This document shows positions 1-6,285 of a stretch of 7,058 nucleotides of DNA, in pieces. Origin of the DNA: an uncultured Bacilli bacterium (GTDB taxonomy: Bacteria; Bacillota_I; Bacilli_A; RF39; UBA660); contig CATOJL010000073.1 of assembly GCA_951800155.1 (NCBI GenBank), forward strand, positions 1 to 7,058, in the 5' to 3' direction. A program made the position numbers and the translations under genes. Position 1 is the stretch's first letter. The number at the start of each line of letters is the position of its first letter. The notes below the pieces were generated by a model, which had not been told where the DNA came from, made no database searches, and saw nothing but the letters and a program-made list of their open reading frames with translations.

Positions 1-1358
1 TCCCAGACTTTTCTTATCTCAGAAGCTTTCATATTCTCCGTATAAATTGGTTTCAAATATGCAATAAGAACTCTATTTTCAATATCAATTTCTTCTGGAA
101 CCCAAACAATGGCAACGGGCCTTACAACTGCTTTTCCATTTTCTGCTACTTTAAAAGCATAATCTGATTTGAGTGATAATATATTTCCATCCTTCTCTGG
201 ATTTCTATTTAATGTTCCTTCAGGATAAATCGCAAAGGATGACTTATTTTCTAAATACTCTTCAACATACTTAAATGTTTGCAGATTTGTCATAACATAA
301 TTTGTATCTGTTGGTCTAGCTATTGGCAATGCTCCCACTGATTTAACAAATAAAGTTGTTACTAAAGTTCCCATGTTTTTTCCAACTGTTCCAAACATAT
401 TTTCATTATATTCAAACATTCTTTTAAGAGCTGCAAAATGGGTAGGATTTTTCAAACTTATCATTGTTATGAGCGGATCTTTTATGTTTCTATGATTTCC
501 TATAAATACATTTGCTCCTTTTTCCTTAGGTAGATTTTCTTCCCCTATAATAAATGGATTGTATTTTTTCAAAACAAAACCTTTCCCAATATTTCTAACA
601 ATCTTATACATAATCTCTGTTCCCAATTTTTGATAGATTGTTAAGTCTTTTAATTTATTCTTATAAGAAGTGTTTCGTTTTAGTAATCCTTTTTCTTTGA
701 TTAAACGAGATACTTCCTCATATTCTAATGAAATTTTTACTACATTTTCATTTTTAAATTGAACAAGTTCATTATGAGGTTCTTTAATACATACAGGAAT
801 CATATTTTTATCTACATTTTCTAATACTTGTACGTTGTCATCAAAAACCATTTTAACTGATTTTTCTTGTGCAATATGTATTTTTTCCATGTTGTCTTCC
901 ACTAAAATAACATTATCATAAGCGATATGATTTATTTTCAATTGCATTTTTGTCAAAAATGGAACAATCTTTGTTCGAATAAATATATCTTTATAAGTTT
1001 CATTATCTTTTGTACGCTTCCCTCTTAAACTAGCAAATATAATCTTTACATCTTTTTCCTTTAAATCATCAATAATTTTCTTTGTATCACTTTTTATAGG
1101 ATAAAACATATACTTAATAAAATTTTTATTCCAAAATCCAGAATTTATTTCCTTTGTTTTTTCCTCCACTTCTTTTGCATTATATCCAAGTTGTATTAAA
1201 AACGCATCAACACCAAATACTTCGCTAACGCTATAACCATTCGCGTGGACTACTTTAAAATCTGTATTAAACTTTTTCTTTAAATACCTTGGTGCATATT
1301 TCATCATAAATTCTGCTTCCCTAGTTATTGTTCCATCAATATCAAATAATATGTTCAT
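1..1358 (-). CDS. HAD-type phosphatase / PlsC-type 1-acylglycerol-phosphate acyltransferase fusion (3' end cut by window)
   Basis: I translated this reading frame by hand. It is open from ATG at 1358 to the window edge (452 codons, no frameshift), and the C-terminus is missing. Residues 1-180 look like a HAD-superfamily domain: motif I is D6-x-D8-G-T, a motif II-like hydrophobic strand ends in S110, and an acidic pair D173-D174 fits motif IV. Residues about 260-452 look like a PlsC/LPLAT acyltransferase: NH-x4-D with H289 and D294, a motif II-like GALPIAR at 342-348, the PEGT motif at 379-382, and VRPVAI near 412. Such enzymes acylate lysophosphatidic acid or related lysolipids at the inner membrane face. 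The HAD part may remove phosphate from a lipid precursor or product, but its substrate cannot be read from sequence. HAD-PlsC fusions are known elsewhere (for example Rv2483c of Mycobacterium). The start is supported by AAGGGGG seven bases upstream (1366-1372). The gene looks more AT-rich than its neighbours. It has its own promoter just upstream. Confidence 0.82.
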   Translation of the reverse strand, partial: MNILFDIDGTITREAEFMMKYAPRYLKKKFNTDFKVVHANGYSVSEVFGVDAFLIQLGYNAKEVEEKTKEINSGFWNKNFIKYMFYPIKSDTKKIIDDLKEKDVKIIFASLRGKRTKDNETYKDIFIRTKIVPFLTKMQLKINHIAYDNVILVEDNMEKIHIAQEKSVKMVFDDNVQVLENVDKNMIPVCIKEPHNELVQFKNENVVKISLEYEEVSRLIKEKGLLKRNTSYKNKLKDLTIYQKLGTEIMYKIVRNIGKGFVLKKYNPFIIGEENLPKEKGANVFIGNHRNIKDPLITMISLKNPTHFAALKRMFEYNENMFGTVGKNMGTLVTTLFVKSVGALPIARPTDTNYVMTNLQTFKYVEEYLENKSSFAIYPEGTLNRNPEKDGNILSLKSDYAFKVAENGKAVVRPVAIVWVPEEIDIENRVLIAYLKPIYTENMKASEIRKVW

Positions 1359-1390
1359 AAATATACCCCCTTCATTTCGCAATGTACTTT

Positions 1391-1418
1391 ATTTTAACAC
1401 ATATAACAAATTTGTCAA
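1391..1418 (-). promoter_or_regulatory. Sigma-A-type promoter of the HAD-PlsC gene
   Basis: On the minus strand, TTGACA (1418-1413) is followed by a 16-base spacer and TAAAAT (1396-1391). A TG dinucleotide one base upstream of the -10 makes it an extended -10. Transcription would begin near 1384, giving a leader of about 26 bases with a strong Shine-Dalgarno site. A second TTGACA (1428-1423), ten bases upstream, overlaps the stop codon of the preceding gene. The perfect palindrome ACAAATTTGT (1406-1415) overlaps the end of the -35 box and could be an operator, but no specific regulator is recognised. Confidence 0.7.
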
Positions 1419-1424
1419 ATTTTG

Positions 1425-2624
1425 TCAATTCAAAATCTTTTTACGGATTAAATCATTCTTTTTTACTTCATGATCTACTTGCATTTCAACGATTTGTTTT
1501 GGATGCCTTACCACTGTAATCTCTTTCTTTTCCTCATCAACAATTCGTTTAATTCGCATCGAAAATACCTCTGTACTTGGCCCAAATATTTCTACCTCAT
1601 CACCTAATTCAAAATAGTTACGTTCCTCCACAACAGCCATTTTTGTTTCCTTATCATAAGATAAAATAACGCCTAAAAAATCTTGATTCGATACTTCTTC
1701 TCGCCCATTATAATATCCCATCGACTCATCATTCACTCCATTCATAAATTGTAAAACAGAATCACGATTGGCACAATTTCTTAAAATTTTTTCATATTCT
1801 ATAGGATAAGTATATGTACTTGGTGAAGCAAGAAAAGTATCAATGGCTCTTCTATATGTATGTAAAACGGTCGCAATATAATAAATGGAACGCATTCTTC
1901 CCTCTATCTTAAAAGAGGTAATTCCCATGAAAATCATCTCTGGAATCATAGAAAGCATGGATAAATCTTTAGAGCAAAAAGTAAATGGTTTCTCTCCCTC
2001 TATCTGTTTTTCTCCATCCCATAGATGAAAGTCCCATCTACAAATTTGTGCACATCCCCCTCTATTCGCATCTCGATTCGTAAAAAAATTGGATAGAACA
2101 CAACGTCCACTCACTCCAGCACACATGGCTCCATGAATAAAGCATTCAATCTCGAGTTCTGGAAGTTTTTCCCTTATTTCTAAAATTTCTGCTCTTGTGG
2201 CTTCTCTTCCTAAAACAACACGCTTTACTCCCATTTCATACCACCATTTACAGGCTTCATAGTTTAGTGTGGACTGTTGTGTTGAAACATGAACCTCCAT
2301 TTTCTTTTCTAAAGCTTTTTTCATAATGGCAGGATCACTTACAATGACTGCATCGACGCCTATTTTTTTCAATTCTTCCAAAGTGCTATCCACTTCGCCG
2401 ATTTCCTTATTATGTAGAACTATATTGATCGTAACAAAGACTCTTTTTCCCCTTTCATGTGCATAAAGAACCCCCTCTTTTATTTCTTCAAAAGTAAAAT
2501 TTTTCGCATTGGCTCGAAGCCCTAAAGAAGGCCCTCCAATATAGACAGCATCGGCCCCATAATCAATGGCCCATTTTAAACGTTCTAAATCTCCTGCAGG
2601 AGCTAACAATTCTGGTTTTCTCAT
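1425..2624 (-). CDS. trhP2: U32-family tRNA 5-hydroxyuridine synthesis protein, TrhP2-like (YrrO-type)
   Basis: This 399-residue protein has the full U32 signature. It begins with PELLAPAGD (4-12), followed by ADAVYIGG (24-31), the VHVSTQQS strand (111-118), and the motif from E160 to S178 with G165, C168, G173 and C175. C191 and C195 complete a C-x6-C-x15-C-x3-C set, and SFKIEGRMRS lies at 237-246. The four cysteines are the conserved set proposed to hold a metal or Fe-S centre in hydroxylation-type U32 proteins. The family is often labelled peptidase or collagenase, but E. coli TrhP and the B. subtilis YrrN/YrrO pair are needed for prephenate-dependent 5-hydroxylation of wobble uridine 34 in tRNA, while RlhA modifies 23S rRNA. 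The length and the paired neighbour match YrrO (TrhP2). The start overlaps the stop of the upstream partner as ATGA, with AGGGTGA seven bases before it, so translation is coupled. The exact RNA target is inferred from this pairing. Confidence 0.85.
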   Translation of the reverse strand: MRKPELLAPAGDLERLKWAIDYGADAVYIGGPSLGLRANAKNFTFEEIKEGVLYAHERGKRVFVTINIVLHNKEIGEVDSTLEELKKIGVDAVIVSDPAIMKKALEKKMEVHVSTQQSTLNYEACKWWYEMGVKRVVLGREATRAEILEIREKLPELEIECFIHGAMCAGVSGRCVLSNFFTNRDANRGGCAQICRWDFHLWDGEKQIEGEKPFTFCSKDLSMLSMIPEMIFMGITSFKIEGRMRSIYYIATVLHTYRRAIDTFLASPSTYTYPIEYEKILRNCANRDSVLQFMNGVNDESMGYYNGREEVSNQDFLGVILSYDKETKMAVVEERNYFELGDEVEIFGPSTEVFSMRIKRIVDEEKKEITVVRHPKQIVEMQVDHEVKKNDLIRKKILN

Positions 2625-3460
2625 AAATCTTTCACCCTATATACTGTTTTGGTATGCAAGAAGCCACTAGAAAACGGATACAATTTTTCAAGGGAGGCTT
2701 GATCTTTTTCCTTATAACAACGAAGAATCTCCATAAATATATCATCTTCTATCAAAAAACTATTTAAATAAAGATAGTCTACTTCTAGTGTATCTATATC
2801 TAAATAAGCATTTAAAATAGTAGCCTCATATCCTTCAAAGGATGTCCCCTGTTCCCTTAAGGGGTATTTTTTTCCTTCCTTCTCCATATAATAAATCTCT
2901 TTTTCTGCTTCTAAGGAAAATGCTTTTTCATAATTTTTTACTAAGGGTCTTTTACTATAAAAAATAGGAATATAGCCAAACACCTGACTAATGAATTTCA
3001 TCTTCGTATTCTTTCTAATTTCTGCGATTTCCTCTTTCGTAATCTCATTCGAAAGTTGCGTAAAAGATACACCTGCATCGAGCCAATAATTGCTTGTTGC
3101 ATAATTTGTAGTAAAATGCTCCTGACTCCAAACAAGCGGTGTTTTAAAATGCCTTCTTTTCCAAATGGATGGGATACTAACATCATAAAAACAAATACCA
3201 TCAATGGAAAACGGTTCTATTTCTTCTAAACATTTTTCTAACGGTTCTAAATCCGAAGAAAACATATTTTTATTTAAACTTAAAAAAATTTCTTTGTTTT
3301 CTTTTTTTAGAATAGGAAGAATTTCTTTGATTTCTTTTAAAGAAAAAGATACAGGTAAATTTACACTAAAATTCTCTACTCCAAGTAAATAAGCATCTAC
3401 TTTATCTATTGTTTTCAAAATCATATTTTTATTCTTAGGGGCTATCATTAGTTTCTTCAT
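2621..3460 (-). CDS. trhP1: U32-family partner protein, TrhP1-like (YrrN-type)
   Basis: This 279-residue protein is a divergent U32 paralogue of the next gene. It keeps the barrel-like N-terminus (KKLMIAPK; VDAYLLGVENFS near 21-32) and a central FISQVFGYIPIFYSKRPL segment typical of the short YrrN-type members, but it lacks the four-cysteine cluster seen in its partner. In B. subtilis YrrN (TrhP1) and YrrO (TrhP2) are adjacent and both contribute to 5-hydroxyuridine at tRNA position 34. The order here is the same, with the short member first. The missing cysteines suggest a structural or substrate-binding subunit and not an independent catalyst; this is inference. The ATG at 3458-3460 is preceded by GGAAGTG (3466-3472). 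The stop TGA overlaps the start of trhP2 by four bases. No YrrM/TrmR-like methyltransferase gene, which would convert the base to 5-methoxyuridine, lies in the window. Confidence 0.75.
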   Translation of the reverse strand: MKKLMIAPKNKNMILKTIDKVDAYLLGVENFSVNLPVSFSLKEIKEILPILKKENKEIFLSLNKNMFSSDLEPLEKCLEEIEPFSIDGICFYDVSIPSIWKRRHFKTPLVWSQEHFTTNYATSNYWLDAGVSFTQLSNEITKEEIAEIRKNTKMKFISQVFGYIPIFYSKRPLVKNYEKAFSLEAEKEIYYMEKEGKKYPLREQGTSFEGYEATILNAYLDIDTLEVDYLYLNSFLIEDDIFMEILRCYKEKDQASLEKLYPFSSGFLHTKTVYRVKDL

Positions 3461-3478
3461 ACTTTCACTTCCAACTGT

Positions 3479-3507
3479 ATTGTATCAAAAATAAAGATTC
3501 TGCGCAA
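3479..3507 (-). promoter_or_regulatory. Promoter of the trhP1-trhP2 operon
   Basis: On the minus strand, TTGCGC (3507-3502) is followed by a 17-base spacer and TACAAT (3484-3479), with a TG one base upstream of the -10 box. The -35 is weak, but the extended -10 is good and the spacing is ideal. Transcription would start near 3472, leaving a very short leader of about 12 bases that holds little more than the Shine-Dalgarno sequence. Confidence 0.65.
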
Positions 3508-3566
3508 TTTTATTCTTTATAAAAATTTTTTCCTTTTCTATGGAAAGAGAAAAAAAGATATTTTTT

Positions 3567-3603
3567 GAGATGTATAAATGCTCTTTCTTTTAACTTACAT
3601 CTC
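3567..3603. repeat. Imperfectly placed inverted repeat in the trhP1 upstream gap
   Basis: GAGATGTA (3567-3574) and TACATCTC (3596-3603) are perfect 8-base complements separated by 21 bases. The loop is long, and on the minus strand the second arm is followed by A residues and not T residues, so it is not a terminator for the minus-strand genes. It may be chance in AT-rich DNA. The rest of the gap between the terminator and the promoter (about 3508-3663) is AT-rich, with nothing else I can name. Confidence 0.3.
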
Positions 3604-3663
3604 TTTATTATCATATTTTCAGTTTAAAATAGGCAATTTCTTTCTTTAAAGATTTTAAACCAT

Positions 3664-3695
3664 GAAAAAATTACTGTATATAGCACAGTAATTTT
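3664..3695 (-). terminator. Rho-independent terminator after the histidine kinase gene
   Basis: On the minus strand an 11-base stem (AAAATTACTGT pairing with ACAGTAATTTT) encloses the 7-base loop GCTATAT, and the run of T residues extends past the stem (complement of the A-run at 3665-3670). The left arm begins inside the TAA stop codon of the kinase gene (3694-3696). The stem is AT-rich but perfect, so it should end the two-component transcript and separate it from the trhP operon. Confidence 0.75.
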
Positions 3696-5079
3696 ACTTT
3701 GCTTTTGGTACAATAAAATAAAAAGTAGAGCCCTCTTTCTTTTTCGATTGCACACCATACACATAGTTATGCTTGACTAAAATATTTTTTACAATGGATA
3801 GACCTAAACCTGTTCCATATGTATTTCTCTGATGTGTTTTATCTACTTTGTAATATTTATCCCAGATGCGGTCTAATTCCTCCTCGTCAATTCCCTTTCC
3901 ATGATCCGTTATACATACTTTATATGTATCTTCAATCTCTATAATCGAAACAAGAACTGTTTTATCTTTTCCAACATAGTTAATCGCATTACCAATTAAA
4001 TTATAAATAACTTGCTCCATTTTACGTGAATCTGCAAGCACAATTCGGTTTTCTTTACTCTCATATAAAAATTGATAACCTTTTGTTTCCTCCAAATATT
4101 TAAACTTGTCAAGTATATTTAAAATAAGAGTATTCAAATCAAATGTTTCTAAACAAAGACAGTCCACATCGGATTGGATTTTAGAAAGTTCCAGTAGATC
4201 TCCTACTAATAAATTTAATCGTTCTGTTTCATCAATAATCGTATTTAAATTCGCATTTCTTTTCTCTGTATCTTTATAAGTTAAATCTCTCACCATTTCT
4301 GCATAAGCTTTAATCATAGTGAGGGGTGTTTTTAAATCGTGGGATACATTGGCTAAAAACTCTCTACGCAGTTGTTCTGTTTTTGACAGTTCCTCTTTTG
4401 CTTGATTCAAAGTACTCGCTAAGTCATCTAATTCTTTAATATCTGAATCTGAAGTAAAATCAATTTGGTAGTTTCCTTTTGACATTTCTAAAGCAGCATC
4501 TTTGAGCTTGACAATGGGTGATGACACCTTTTTTGATACAAAATAAGCGAGAAAAAAGGATAAAAGAAGAACAATAATTGTAGCATATACCAGTTGACTC
4601 GCTAAAATTTTTGTGGTGCTTTCTAAAGGTTCAATGGAAGCATTAATAAAAATATACACATCCTCTTCTAAATGCATTGCATAAATAAGTGTTTTATTCT
4701 TAAAACGACTATTTACAATGGTATATTTTTTTCGCGCAAGTCCACTTTCTATAAATGTCTTTTTATAAGTATAAGCTTCTGTATTATTATCTAAGCATCC
4801 CTTTGATAAACTCATCGAAGAATAGCGCACCAATTCCCCTGATATAACTTCAATACAAACATCATTTTGAAAAGCTACTTCATCGAGGGTTGCCTCAAAT
4901 GTATTTGTATTATAGGAAGCTTCAATTTTATTAGCAATACGTGTTAATTGTAATGATTTCTGGTATTCATAATAAGCATTGAAAAAGATAACCTGAAATA
5001 ACCAAAGTCCCGCCAAAATGAAAACGGAAAAAAAAGTAAAATAAAGCCATATTTTATTTTTTAAATTATCTAGCTTCAA
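3694..5079 (-). CDS. Membrane sensor histidine kinase (HAMP-HisKA-HATPase), TTG start
   Basis: This 461-residue sensor kinase pairs with the response regulator immediately upstream. Membrane segments lie at about 11-33 and 159-181. Between them is an extracytoplasmic domain of about 125 residues, of no recognised type, with C75 and C96. A HAMP linker follows (about 182-235), then the H-box SHDLKTPLT with phospho-acceptor H247, the N-box around N360-N367, the G1 box DHGKGI (392-397), an F-box-like stretch near 405-411, and the G2 box GTGLGLS (422-428). All catalytic motifs are intact, so it should autophosphorylate and pass phosphate to D52 of its partner. The start codon is TTG at 5079-5077. 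No in-frame ATG or GTG precedes it before a stop, and the next ATG would lose the first membrane segment. It overlaps the regulator gene by 14 bases. The signal sensed is unknown. A terminator overlaps its stop codon. Confidence 0.93.
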   Translation of the reverse strand: MKLDNLKNKIWLYFTFFSVFILAGLWLFQVIFFNAYYEYQKSLQLTRIANKIEASYNTNTFEATLDEVAFQNDVCIEVISGELVRYSSMSLSKGCLDNNTEAYTYKKTFIESGLARKKYTIVNSRFKNKTLIYAMHLEEDVYIFINASIEPLESTTKILASQLVYATIIVLLLSFFLAYFVSKKVSSPIVKLKDAALEMSKGNYQIDFTSDSDIKELDDLASTLNQAKEELSKTEQLRREFLANVSHDLKTPLTMIKAYAEMVRDLTYKDTEKRNANLNTIIDETERLNLLVGDLLELSKIQSDVDCLCLETFDLNTLILNILDKFKYLEETKGYQFLYESKENRIVLADSRKMEQVIYNLIGNAINYVGKDKTVLVSIIEIEDTYKVCITDHGKGIDEEELDRIWDKYYKVDKTHQRNTYGTGLGLSIVKNILVKHNYVYGVQSKKKEGSTFYFIVPKAK

Positions 5080-5728
5080 ATTTATATCCCATTCCTCGTA
5101 CAGTCACAATTAAATCACGATATTTTCCTAAGTTATTTCTAAGCATTTTAATATGTGTATCTATTGTTCGATCATCACCAAAAAAATCATACCCCCACAA
5201 TTTTGAAAGCAATTGTTCTCTAGATAAGGCAATATTTTGGTTCTTTACGAAATAACATAGCAATTCATATTCTTTAGGTGTCAATCTTAATTCCTTTCCA
5301 TCAATTTTTGCTACATGTGCCTTATAATCAATCTCTAAATCTTCATACAGGTATTTATCCAAATCCCCATTTACCCGTTTTAAAACTGCTTTTATACGAG
5401 CAATTAACTCTTTTGGACTAAAAGGTTTTGTGATATAATCATCAATTCCAACAGAAAATCCAGTGAGTTTATCGTATTCTTCTTCTCTAGCTGATAACAT
5501 AATGATAGGAATATCTTGTATCTTTTTAATCTCAGTAGAAGCACTATACCCATCTAATTTAGGCATCATAATATCCATGATAATAATATCAATGTTGGGA
5601 TTTTCTTTGACCTTATTTATCGCATCAAGTCCATTTTCTGCCTCCAATACTTCATAGTTTTCCGCATAAGCATATTCTTTGATGACATCACGTATTAATT
5701 TTTCATCATCAACAACTAAAACTTTCAT
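5066..5728 (-). CDS. OmpR/PhoB-family response regulator
   Basis: This 220-residue transcription factor has a receiver domain (1-120) and a winged-helix DNA-binding domain (about 125-220). Receiver residues are intact: acidic pair D7-D8, phospho-acceptor D52 in the IIIMDIMMP strand, switch S79, and K101-P102 with Y98. The output domain shows LTPKEYELL, SREQLLSKLWG, the recognition-helix region DDRTIDTHIKMLR and the wing VRGMGYKFE, all typical of the family. It is expected to bind direct repeats near target promoters once phosphorylated by the kinase encoded immediately downstream. The ATG at 5726-5728 follows AGGAAG with a six-base gap. The gene lies 57 bp downstream of the FMN-binding lipoprotein gene on the same strand with no terminator between, so read-through from the redox module is possible. 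A small palindrome in its own promoter region would fit autoregulation, but this is unproven. Confidence 0.95.
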   Translation of the reverse strand: MKVLVVDDEKLIRDVIKEYAYAENYEVLEAENGLDAINKVKENPNIDIIIMDIMMPKLDGYSASTEIKKIQDIPIIMLSAREEEYDKLTGFSVGIDDYITKPFSPKELIARIKAVLKRVNGDLDKYLYEDLEIDYKAHVAKIDGKELRLTPKEYELLCYFVKNQNIALSREQLLSKLWGYDFFGDDRTIDTHIKMLRNNLGKYRDLIVTVRGMGYKFEAR

Positions 5729-5751
5729 GTGTCACTTCCTAACCATTTCAT

Positions 5752-5781
5752 TCTATAATAGATTTATGATAATTTTGTGAA
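5752..5781 (-). promoter_or_regulatory. Candidate promoter of the two-component operon with small palindrome
   Basis: On the minus strand TTCACA (5781-5776) is a five-of-six match to the -35 box. Possible -10 boxes are TATTAT (5760-5755, spacer 15) or TATAGA (5757-5752, spacer 18); neither spacing is ideal. The -10 region is itself an inverted repeat, TCTAT-A-ATAGA on the plus strand (5752-5762), which could be an operator or chance in AT-rich DNA. Confidence 0.4.
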
Positions 5782-5785
5782 ATTT

Positions 5786-6268
5786 CTATTTTGCTTGTTC
5801 CAATGCTTTAGAGATGGCTTCAATATATGTATCTGCACTAATGGTAACCCCACTAATCACATCTAAGTCTAATTTTGTTTTTTCTTGATCAGTCCATTTT
5901 ACCCAATCTAAGTCTTGCTCCTCTAGTACCTTTTTTTCAATGGCCTCCACTTGCTCATACCATTCCCTTCCTCCTTCAAGTATACCCATATTATTCGAAG
6001 CTTCTTTCATACCATAAGCATCTCTTAATGTTTTTTTCGTTGTCTTTACCCCATCTTTTACATAAGTTGAATCAATAAAGCAAGATTGGATATCTCCATA
6101 ATGATCCACATAAAGAACCGCTGTTGTTACATATTTTTCCCCATAAGAGGTAAAAGGTACACTTCCATAATAAGTTCCTTCTTTATAAATACCTGTATGT
6201 TTTGCTTTCTCACATCCACATACACAACACAAAGCAATGACTATAAATACATATTTCATTTTTTTCAT
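5786..6268 (-). CDS. FMN_bind-domain lipoprotein, PplA-like (covalently flavinylated)
   Basis: This 160-residue protein begins with a lipoprotein signal: KK-M-K, a hydrophobic run (about 6-17) and the lipobox V16-C17-G18-C19, so C19 is the probable lipid-anchored residue and the protein should sit on the outer face of the membrane. The rest is a single FMN_bind domain ending in D136-V-I-S139-G140-V141-T142. This matches the Dxx(S/T)GAT flavinylation motif recognised by ApbE-type FMN transferases, with T142 as the expected FMN-bearing residue; V141 replaces the usual alanine. FMN_bind proteins carry electrons in Nqr/Rnf complexes and, as PplA, in Gram-positive extracellular electron transfer. 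PplA of Listeria has two such domains, so this is a reduced version. The gene follows the Gx-transporter gene by 17 bp. The Shine-Dalgarno sequence is only a GA-rich tract. M4 is a possible alternative start and would not change the signal. Confidence 0.88.
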   Translation of the reverse strand: MKKMKYVFIVIALCCVCGCEKAKHTGIYKEGTYYGSVPFTSYGEKYVTTAVLYVDHYGDIQSCFIDSTYVKDGVKTTKKTLRDAYGMKEASNNMGILEGGREWYEQVEAIEKKVLEEQDLDWVKWTDQEKTKLDLDVISGVTISADTYIEAISKALEQAK

Positions 6269-6285
6269 TTTTTTCTCTCTCTTTC

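Noticed and set aside
1381..1424. Terminator after trhP2
   Set aside because: Only short AT palindromes are present, without a stable stem plus T-run, so read-through into the HAD-PlsC gene cannot be excluded.
1425..2624. Collagenase or secreted protease role for the U32 protein
   Set aside because: There is no signal peptide, and the paired arrangement with the four-cysteine set matches tRNA hydroxylation proteins better than a protease.
2998..3204. Minus-strand 68-codon frame inside trhP1
   Set aside because: It is an alternative frame of a gene with clear family similarity and has no ribosome site or recognisable product.
3204..3392. Plus-strand open frame inside trhP1
   Set aside because: It lies fully opposite a recognisable U32 gene, has low-complexity Phe/Ser/Lys-rich composition and no recognisable family; it is an antisense shadow.
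3567..3603. Hairpin as a second terminator or riboswitch
   Set aside because: The loop is 21 bases, the stem only 8, and no T-run follows on the minus strand; it also lies upstream of the mapped promoter, outside the short trhP leader.
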